Origin: Schizophyllum amplum
Taxonomy: Eukaryota > Basidiomycota > Agaricomycetes > Agaricales > Schizophyllaceae
NCBI GenBank assembly: GCA_007026445.1
Contig: VDMD01000017.1
Span: 1 to 64,000, forward strand
DNA: 64,000 nucleotides
Direction of reading: 5' to 3'
The position numbers and the translations under genes are program-made. Positions within the stretch are counted from its first letter, which is position 1. Each line of letters opens with the position of its first letter. Shown here in pieces: positions 56,520 to 64,000 of this stretch. A model generated the notes under the pieces. That model saw only the letters and a list, made by a program, of their open reading frames with translations. It searched no databases and was not told the origin of the DNA.

Positions 56520-57188
56520 ATGCAGCGCATACTCGTATTCGGGTCGACCGCGCCCTCCGGCTTTCCCCTCGTCCGCAACGCGCTGCAGGACTACCCAGAG
56601 GCGAAGCTCGTCCTCTGCGTCCGCTCGCCACAAAAGCTTCCCGCCGACATCGCTTCCCATCCAAGCATCGTCCTCACCGAGGGTCAGCTCGATGACACCA
56701 CCGCGATTGACCGCGCGCTTAATGGCGTCGACGCCGTGCTCTCGGCCCTCGGACCCAGCAGCCCCAAACATCCCAAAGACAAGACGCCCATAGCGGACTT
56801 CTATGCGGCTCTGCTGGGCCTGATGCGCAAGCGCGGGGTGAAGCGCATCGTATTGCTGGGCACCGCTTCCGCGCGCGACCCGCGCGACCGGTTCGCCATT
56901 GGGTTCAAGGCGATGACGGCGTCGGTGTACACACTGTACTATCCGGGTTTCAACGAGTTCCGCGCAATAGGGCAGGTGTTCCGGTCGGAGGCGGCGAAGG
57001 GGATTGAGTGGACGATGGTGCGGGTGCCGTTTTTGACGGATGGTGAGAGTGAGACGTATGTGGTGGGGTATCCGGGGGATGGAAAGGCGGGGACTCGGGT
57101 GTCGAGGAAGGCGTTTGGGAAGTTTGCGGTGAGGGAGTTGAAGAAGAGGGAGTGGGTTGGGGAGATGCCGGCGATTTCGAATCCGTAG
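56520..57188 (+). CDS. NAD(P)-binding atypical SDR protein, 222 aa (copy 1)
   Basis: Intronless. The Rossmann start MQRILVFGSTAPSGFPLVRN has a variant of the atypical-SDR glycine motif (GSTAPSG in place of GATGxxG). Then come LVLCVRSPQKLP, EGQLDDTTAIDRALNGVDAV, SALGPSS, GVKRIVLLGTASARDP, EWTMVRVPFLTDG and a C-terminal KKREWVGEMPAISN. It belongs to the NAD(P)H-binding/NmrA-like fold; the substrate is unknown. It is closely related to the next gene (same length and motifs). Confidence 0.88.
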   Translation: MQRILVFGSTAPSGFPLVRNALQDYPEAKLVLCVRSPQKLPADIASHPSIVLTEGQLDDTTAIDRALNGVDAVLSALGPSSPKHPKDKTPIADFYAALLGLMRKRGVKRIVLLGTASARDPRDRFAIGFKAMTASVYTLYYPGFNEFRAIGQVFRSEAAKGIEWTMVRVPFLTDGESETYVVGYPGDGKAGTRVSRKAFGKFAVRELKKREWVGEMPAISNP

Positions 57189-57519
57189 AGGCGTGTGGAT
57201 GTATGCGCGTTAGACACAATTATTTCCTAATCGGTGAACAATGGGCACTACATCTGAGCTGGACAATGACATCCATTGAACTTGGAAAGAAGACTCGCGA
57301 CGGTCAAACTCTTGACATACGGTGGCAGGTAAATGCACGGGAGGCGGGGATCGCACGTCGTCACAGGACGTCTTGTCCCCTATGATGATGACGACCATTC
57401 GAGTCTATCGAGCAGCGGCTATAAATCGAAGTAGCCCCTAGCACTGACACCTGAATCTTGCATTAGCCCTTCATCTGAAGACGCAACAGCTGAACGCGCG
57501 TACCCACACTTCGTGCCCA
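57189..57519 (+). promoter_or_regulatory. Spacer with the TATA box of copy 2
   Basis: TATAAAT at 57,420-57,426 lies 94 bp before the next start codon. Nothing else is recognised. Confidence 0.5.
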
Positions 57520-58188
57520 ATGTCGCGCATTCTCATCCTGGGTTCAACGGGCCCTTCGGGTACCGATATCATCCGGTTCGCACTGCAGGACCGCGCAGAC
57601 GCGAAGATCGTCCTTTTTGTCCGGTCGCCGCAGAAGCTACCCGAGGAGATCAAGTCGAACCCCTCGGTCAACATCGTCGAGGGGCAGCTCGAGGACACCG
57701 CCGCACTCGAGCAAGCTCTCGAGGGCGTCGACGCCATCATGTCCGCCCTCGGTCCCAGCAGCTCGTCGCACCCCAAGGACGCGCCCATCGCGCAGTTCTA
57801 CAAGAAGCTGCTCCGGATGATGCGCGAGCGGGGGATCAAGCGCCTGCTCGTTCTCGGGACGGCGTCCGCGTCCGACCCGGTGAACGACGGGTTCAGCCTC
57901 GGGTACAAGGCGATGGTCCTCGGCGTGTACATGTTCTACTGGGCTGGATACAACGAGTTCCACACGCTCGGGGAGATCCTGCGGGGACCAGAGGGGAAGG
58001 ACATCGAATGGACGATGGTGCGGGTGCCGATTCTGACGGAGGAGGATAAGGTGGGGACGGTGGCGGGCTATATTGGGGATGGGAAGGTGGGGCTAAGGTT
58101 GGCTAGGAAGGCGTTTGCGAGGTTTATGGTGGATGAGCTGGGGAAGAGAGAATGGGTATGCAAGATGCCGGCGGTGTCGAATGCGTAG
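57520..58188 (+). CDS. NAD(P)-binding atypical SDR protein, 222 aa (copy 2)
   Basis: Tandem paralogue of the gene at 56,520 and also 222 aa. It starts MSRILILGSTGPSGTDIIRF and continues IVLFVRSPQKLPEEI, EGQLEDTAALEQALEGVDAI, GIKRLLVLGTASASDP, FYWAGYNEFHTLGEIL, DIEWTMVRVPILTEED and KREWVCKMPAVSNA. The truncated copy at 55,680 is nearer to this one in the YNxFHTLGE segment. Intronless like copy 1. Confidence 0.88.
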   Translation: MSRILILGSTGPSGTDIIRFALQDRADAKIVLFVRSPQKLPEEIKSNPSVNIVEGQLEDTAALEQALEGVDAIMSALGPSSSSHPKDAPIAQFYKKLLRMMRERGIKRLLVLGTASASDPVNDGFSLGYKAMVLGVYMFYWAGYNEFHTLGEILRGPEGKDIEWTMVRVPILTEEDKVGTVAGYIGDGKVGLRLARKAFARFMVDELGKREWVCKMPAVSNA

Positions 58189-58673
58189 CGCCTCGACTTG
58201 GACTGGACCGCTCGCATTGGATCTCTTTTCGTTCTGTATCAGTATTCTGTTGTGGGTGTTCATATTCAGACACGTCTGTCTTGAAATATAGAACTCGAAA
58301 CTGATGATATGGCGGCGACTGCGACCAAGTGACAAGTCTGAGCAAGGCTGCGAGGATTTGCCGCCGCCGTTGTTTGGACAAATTGAACCACGTGGACGGC
58401 TGTTACCATGAAATTGGTGATCCGTCAGTATTCTGTCACCGCAAAGGCAACAATCCTCCTTGTCTTCTACTCCCATCACGCGTCCTGTCTCCTCCAGCGC
58501 TGGATTCTCTTCAGTTTCCTCGGATTCCTAGTGCTCTACCGCCGTTACAAGACGCTGGACGGTTGTAACCTGGCCCCAGTCGCTCCTTCAAGTTGAAGTC
58601 TCCAATTTCTGGAGCACGGGCCAGATGTGCGTAGTCTCTCAGACTAAGCGATCATCTCACCGACTAGCTGCAG
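58189..58673. other. Region upstream of the Ser/Pro-rich gene
   Basis: 480 bp. A 62-codon frame at 58,408-58,596 has a hydrophobic centre (LLQRWILFSFLGFLVLYRRY) and could be a first exon of the next gene, but no clean donor was found. Confidence 0.35.
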
Positions 58674-61569
58674 GACGACATATGGCCCAAGCCAGCGCAA
58701 CCAGCCCACAAGTCTAAAGGAGCGCATCGCAGCTCTGAATGCGGGAACTGGCCAGTCCCGTGCCGTCTCCCCAACGCCGGGAAACCCGAGCAGCCAGCAA
58801 GGCTCGCTCAAGGCCAAGGTAGCGCAATTCGAGCAGAAGGGCTCCGTGCCCGCACCAAGGAGCGCCTTCGGTGTCGCCGCACCGCCTTCGGCCGCCCCGC
58901 TCGAGCCGCAGATCACCGGCAAGAGCGTCGGCCTCGGACCCCCGCCGCGCGGCACCAAAGGCACTCGCAGCGTCTCAGCACCCTTCGCTAGCGAGCCTGA
59001 GGTACCCAAGCCGCCCTCCACGTTGCCACCACCCCCTCCAGACACGCCGCCCAAGCTCGCGAAGGACCTGCGTCAACGGAGTACGTCCTTCGCCGCCGCC
59101 CTTGACCGCGCGCGGCATGCGGAGCATAAGGCCAAGCAGCGGGAGGCGCGCGACCGGGCGCGCATCACGCCAATGAACACCGGCAGCTCGCAGGGCATCG
59201 CTGCGCAGCACACGGGCGGGAGCGCGGCGATGCTGACGCCCATGCACACCGGCGGCAGCGCGATCAGCTGGCTCGTACCCATGCATACTGGCAATAGTAC
59301 GGGTGGGATGCTGTCCCCGCATGTTACCGGAGGCTCCAGCTTCTCGCATCCGGACAGTGCCATATCGGAGAATGGAGAGGACGCACCGCAGCTGCCTGTC
59401 AAGCCGCCATTGGTGATCGAGGAAGAGCTCCCAGAGCAGCAAGAGGCATCATTGCCTGCCAGCGACGTCTCGCCCGCGTCGGTTCCGACCGGAATACACG
59501 AGCGTCTCCTACAACGCCGCCGGTCGAGCTCCCTGCGCTCACGCCGCTCTCGACCGCTGGCATGCCCATCCCCCAATCGGCCTCACCCATCGACGACTCC
59601 TCCACGCCTACAGTTCCTACTCCTCCGCACACGCTCCCCGATACCCCGCCTGATCATACCCCTCGTGACGACGACGAACAACAAACACAGTACATACAAG
59701 TCCCTCCTCGCCACAAGGCCGACGTCCCTTACACTCCCGACTCCTCATTCGAGACTGACGAAGACCCGTCCGACCTTCCGCGTACGCCGACGCGGGCAGA
59801 ATACACGTCTCGCTCGCGTCCGTTGAGCATGCTCGAGCTTGACTCGAGCTCGATGATGGGCAGCCCTGGTGTCGTCAGCACCGCACAGCGCGCAAGCGCG
59901 TCGCAGCCGATAACCATCCAGCCGCCTACGCACATGCGTTCTGCGAGTCAGGATACACCGACGACGCCCACTCACCGAGTAGGCCGCTCGGTCACGCTCT
60001 CTCATACCCCGAACTTCCGTGCACCGACGGGAGAACGAGGCTTCCGCGCCGTTGTGCATGCGCGCGTGCGTGAGCAGCAGAAACCGCGCTTACCGGCAAC
60101 GACACCGCGGAAGGCGCCCGCGCCAACGACCATCGTGTCCGAGGAAGTCCCAACAACGCCAGGCTTGGGCGATTTGGCTGCGCTTTTGGGTCAGGCTGCC
60201 ATGTTAGAGGAGCAGCTGAGCGCTGGTATGCTTCCCGACGAAGCGCCGGAGAGAGAGTCCCAACCGTCAACCAAGGACGACGGAGGACTGACGTCTGGAG
60301 TAAGCGCTACTGATAGACTGCTAATCAACGCAACTGACGCGTCCATAGGCCGAACCCAGCGAGAGCGAGGCGGAGCCGGATCCGAATATGGTCTTGCCGG
60401 TGGGTGCGAGCATTGGCGGGCGCACGAAGCGGAAACGGACGTTCAAGAACCCCTTGACGAAGGTGGGGGTCCGGAGGAGCCGGACCACGGGTGGCAGCGT
60501 GTCGTCGATGGCCACGGAGGAGCCTATGCCTCCCATGCCCACGCATGCGCCTGCTCTCGCAGCGCCCGAAACGACGGCGGCGTCATCCTCGGACACGCTA
60601 CAGCCACCCCCTGCACCTCCCTCTGCGCCCCCGACGCTGCCACCCAAGGCGCCGCTGCTGGGCCGTGCCAAGTCCAGTGCCTCCTCTGGTTCGACGCCGC
60701 CTTCGTCCATGCCAACGATGGAGACGGACGGTCGTCGGCAGCGCTTCCCTAGCTTGCGGTCATTGTCCTCCCGGAGCGCGTCCGCCATGTCGGCGATCCG
60801 GCACAGCGTCTACATGAGCTCGGCCTCGACCTCGGACGACTCTGTGGCGGTGATGACGCCGATGGATAGGTCTGTGGAGTCGGTCGCCATGGACAACGAC
60901 ACGGGGATCGTGTCATGGCCGCGGAAGAGCACTGGTGGCGCCCCGAGCGTGAAGAGCCACGGCGGGGGCAGCGTACGCAAGCGCTTTACGGATAAGATAT
61001 GGCCAGCTGGCCGGAATCGCGTCAAGAGCAACGCGAGCAGGGCAGGGGATTCGTCATTGGTGGTGACGGAGGATGCGATCCGTGCCATGCCCAGCATCGA
61101 CATCGTCCCTCCGCACTACGAGGAAGGTGACCTCCCGCGGTTCGACGAGCACGAGATGATGACGAGCACGCCGCCGAGGGCGAGGAAGGGCTCAGCGGAG
61201 TCGACGGCGACTACGAGGGCGCACGAGCGTCCGGCGCGGTCAAGACGGCCATCGGTCAGCGCTCCGAAAGGAACGTGTCCGCATGCGGTACCGCCTGTCT
61301 CGACCATGCCTGCGTTGCCGAGGGCTTCGGGAGGGCCGAAGCCTACGCCTGCGTCATACGTGGCCCACGAGCAGCATGCGACTCGATCGTTGACCCCGCA
61401 GACGCCGGTGCGGCGAGAGTCCTGGGCGTCCATGTCGTCGTCAACTACCTCCCCGTCTTCCGTCTCCTTCGATCCCGCACTCGTCGATCAGTTCCCATCC
61501 GTGCCGCAGAGCATGCCCGAAGCGCAGCGGGAGCCGGCCCCGCCGCTGGTGACTCTCGGGCTGCTCTGA
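58674..61569 (+). CDS. Large Ser/Pro-rich protein of unknown function
   Basis: The 5' end is unresolved; coding is clear from the CTGCAG acceptor at 58,673. Segments: TSLKERIAALNAG and LKAKVAQFEQKGSVPAPRSA (short coiled-coil), then MNTGSS/MHTGGS/MHTGNS/HVTGGS repeats. A long Thr/Pro/Ser region, intron 60,300-60,348 and a basic region (GRTKRKRTFKNPLTKVG) follow. The rest is Ser-rich to the stop at 61,569. At about 59,480-59,515 the frame moves by one base between VPTGIHER and SPTTPPVELPALTP; no intron fits. No known domain is seen. The overall style suggests a basidiomycete cytoskeletal or signalling scaffold, but that is only an impression. Confidence 0.65.
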
Positions 61570-62414
61570 GCGGATTGCGAAGGAGCATACCTTGCCCACG
61601 ATACGCGACGAGCACGACGTGTCTTCACACGATGGTGATCAGCCCTCCCCCATGTACCATACGCGTTATTTATGCGTTGACGCGCGCGTATAATAGTCGC
61701 GCGGGTTGCGACGACGGTCTACTGATGAAATACAGTACACGCGCGCCCAATGTAGCGTGGCCTACTATCTACCCTAGCGTGGTCTACTCATCACCCACCG
61801 TGGCCTATAGATTTACCTTCTTCCCCGACTTATATCATGCGTGCAATTTTTTTTTGCGTGTCTTGTGTTCTTTTTCGTCTATCTTACGTGCACGGTTTGC
61901 TGTGCGGTCTTTTGCATACGTATTTCAGTACGGATCTACTCTCGTTTTAGTTTGCTTGTCCTGTCTGCTTGGATGGCAGTTCTGTTGTGCATATATAGAT
62001 CTGTTTTCTACTATACCGAATGCGATGGCTGAAGGCAGGGGAGACCCGAAAAACGGAACCCCTGGGGCCTGCGTTTCTTCAAGTTCAACTTGCCAACAAA
62101 CTTTGACCACGTGATCATGTACCGTAAAAGGAAGGCTTTCATGCATATGTTCATGACTTATCCCCGGCAATCGCTTCCACTCCGAATTTCGAATCTGGGT
62201 TTGTGTCTATGATAGTACTACTCTAGGATTATGACGCCCCCTCGGGCATCATTCACGCGGTTCCCGAACATAACCCACGTACAGTGTATCAATAAACGAA
62301 GTACATTGATCCTACAGAGCACTGGAGGCACACGGCTATGTGTAACCGAAGTCTTACTGTCAAAGTCCACGCAGGAAGAGGATAACACTCCGCGACGGAG
62401 GTGGATCCGACATG
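61570..62414. other. Intergenic region
   Basis: About 850 bp, AT-richer with T-runs. It contains the 3' end of the preceding gene. No gene or repeat is recognised. Confidence 0.4.
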
Positions 62415-62421
62415 TATAAAA
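62415..62421 (+). promoter_or_regulatory. TATA box of the NmrA-like gene
   Basis: TATAAAA 60 bp before the start codon at 62,475. Confidence 0.6.
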
Positions 62422-62474
62422 GACGCGGGACGAGGGCTGTAGACGAGCAAAGAAAAGACTCAGCACCACCAAGC

Positions 62475-63640
62475 ATGTCGACTTCAAAGCAGATCCTCGT
62501 CGTCTTCGGCGCAACGGGCAAACAGGGCGGGTCGGTAATCAACAGTATTGTCAACGATGCAGCGGCTTCGGCGAGATTCCATGTCAAGGGCGTCACGCGA
62601 GATGTGAACAAGGAGAGTGCGAAGGCGCTTGCGACCAAGGGAGTGGAGGTGGTCGCGGTAAGCGTCGTGGATCTGACGTGTCAGTAAGCACAGCTGATCC
62701 TGTGGCAGGCCGACCTGAACGACAAGGACTCGTTACGCGCGGTTATCAAGGGCGCCTACGCCGTGTTCTCGATTACCAATTTCTGGGAATACTTCAACAT
62801 GGAAATCGAGGTGAAGCAGGGGAAGAACGTCGCGGACGTGAGCAAGGTAGGCAGGTCATTCTTCCAGCAAGCTATCCTTGTTGACTCGCCCTGGTCAGGA
62901 GGAGGGCGTCCAGCATCTCATTTGGAGTAGCCTGCTGAGTGTCAACAAGCGTAAGCCGGTTCATGATACTGTCGGGAAGGGCCGAGCTAACGACGTACCT
63001 GCAGACACCAGCGGCAAGCTGTCCAAAGTTTACCACTTCGACGGCAAAGCCGAAGTGGAGGAGTATATTCGCGCACTCGGCATCCCCGCCACCTTCTTCC
63101 TCGCCGGCGCGTACATGTCCGACTATCCCGGCTCGCTCCTCCGCCAGATGCCCGACGGTAAGTGGGGTCTCGCGCTCCCCGTGCCTGCGGACGCGCAATT
63201 TCCGCTCATCGACATCGAGCACGACACCGGCAAGTTCGTCAAGGCGATCCTGCTCAAGCGCGAGGAAGTGCTGGGAAGGCAAATCTACGCATCCGCGGCG
63301 TACTATACGCCGCAACAGATGGTGGATCATCTGAAGAAGCTGTACCCAGAGGCGGGGGAAGGGGCGGCATACCATGAGCTGCCGCACGACGCGTTCAAGG
63401 GTATTCTGGCGAAGCAAGGGATGCCGGAGGTGGTGCAGGAGGAGCTACTGCAGAATTTGATCTTCATCGCGGAGTATGGGTACTATGGAGGAGAGAGTCT
63501 GGACGAGAGTATTGCGGTGAGCGCTGATATATCATCGACAGTTGCGAGGCGACTGATAAGTTTTTCAGATCGTCGACGAGCCGTTGACTAGCTGGGAGCA
63601 GTATCTGCAGAATCATCCTATCTGCGCTGACTTGAAATAG
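62475..63640 (+). CDS. NmrA-like family NAD(P)-binding protein, 318 aa
   Basis: Five exons: 62475-62657, 62709-62846, 62899-62950, 63005-63516 and 63569-63640; the total of 957 nt is in frame. The Rossmann motif is ILVVFGATGKQGGSVINSIV. Then come HVKGVTRDVNKESAKALA, DLNDKDSLRAVIKGAYAVFS, EGVQHLIWSSLLSVNK, ATFFLAGAYMSDYPGSLLRQ, FPLIDIEHDTGKFVKAILL and a C-terminal EPLTSWEQYLQNHP. NmrA-like proteins are atypical SDRs that bind NAD(P) as redox sensors or reductases, and usually lack the SDR catalytic Tyr. The length is normal for the family and the frame is intact. Confidence 0.92.
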
Positions 63641-64000
63641 TGCCGCAGGGTCGCGTCGAAGTGTAGTGCAGCATTTGCTGGTACTTACAGCGTCGTACAC
63701 AATTTGATTACTGCTGCTGCTAGACTCTAGAGCACTTTTCTGGAGCGCATTAAAGCTGTGCATGATGATGAAGGTCTGAATCGGATGAAGGTTTGGGGCA
63801 AGTTGTGATTCGGTTACTCTGATAGCCGATAGCCGGTTTAGCGCCGGTCGCCGTGTTCGTCCACTGCGCTTGGCACTGCGCCGTCATTCGCGCCGATCTC
63901 TTGCTCTTGACTCCCATCTCCATTACTCGGAACTCATTCCGACTTGCTTTTATATTCCGTCTGGACCTTCATAGACGCCGCCACGCTTTCTGGGGATCAT
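63641..64000. other. Right-edge intergenic region
   Basis: No gene. A TATA-like TTTTATATTCC near 63,948 could belong to a plus-strand gene beyond the window. Confidence 0.35.

Noticed and set aside
63673..63682. A further copy of the hairpin loop sequence (CATTTGCTGG) near the right edge
   Set aside because: The flanks are not complementary, so it is probably a chance occurrence.
1..64000. CRISPR array, bacterial operon or prophage
   Set aside because: The sequence is intron-rich fungal DNA. The tandem repeats lack spacer structure and no bacterial genes are present.

Overview
The window is nuclear DNA of a basidiomycete, most likely an Agaricomycete. Genes carry many phase-conserved introns of about 45-62 bp, the coding sequence is GC-rich, promoters have TATA boxes, and the family set is fungal (RNAi-type RNA polymerase, KDZ transposase, TET/JBP dioxygenase, TFIIIC subunit, OXR1, sugar porter, NmrA-like).

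Left third (1-24,771). One host gene spans it on the minus strand: a cellular RNA-dependent RNA polymerase (RdRP) of the RNA-silencing pathway. Its N-terminal part lies at 24,771-21,353 and its catalytic C-terminal part at 1,188-1, running off the left edge. Two insertions split it. A 767-bp fold-back element with 228-bp inverted arms (22,890-23,656, target duplication TACGCA) sits in exon 1. A 20-kb transposon (about 1,195-21,344, target duplication ACCTTGCA) sits exactly on the splice donor just before the DLDGD catalytic motif. In both cases, removing the insert and one target copy gives an uninterrupted RdRP reading frame, so both insertions look recent.

The 20-kb transposon is a composite KDZ element. 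From its left end it holds inverted-repeat and subterminal motifs, a short orphan ORF, a tRNA-like sequence with a Pol III-type terminator, a roughly 1-kb minisatellite of 26-bp CTAGAAAAAGCTA units, a 1,261-aa unknown protein on the minus strand, a divergent control region, a 1,163-aa KDZ transposase with a CxC1-like cysteine cluster, a 535-aa TET/JBP dioxygenase starting 25 bp after the transposase stop, an unknown protein, and a large Lys/Ala-rich then acidic protein with frame breaks. Inside the element are five hairpins with the same 10-nt loop (CATTTGCTAG or its complement) but unrelated stems.

Middle (24.8-36.3 kb): ordinary host genes, namely OXR1 (TLDc domain), a YogA-like medium-chain dehydrogenase, a Ser/Thr kinase and an MFS sugar porter, followed by a 176-bp PIF/Harbinger-type MITE. 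From 36.3 to 42.4 kb and 43.3 to 50.7 kb there is little recognisable coding; only fragmentary ORFs are seen.

Right part (42.4-64 kb): two paralogous acidic proteins of unknown function face opposite directions around a TFIIIC WD40 subunit. Then come two tandem atypical-SDR NAD(P)-binding genes plus a broken third copy, a large Ser/Pro-rich protein of unknown function, and an NmrA-like gene. Several host genes contain a single apparent frame break, so base-level indels in the assembly should be considered before any of them is called a pseudogene.
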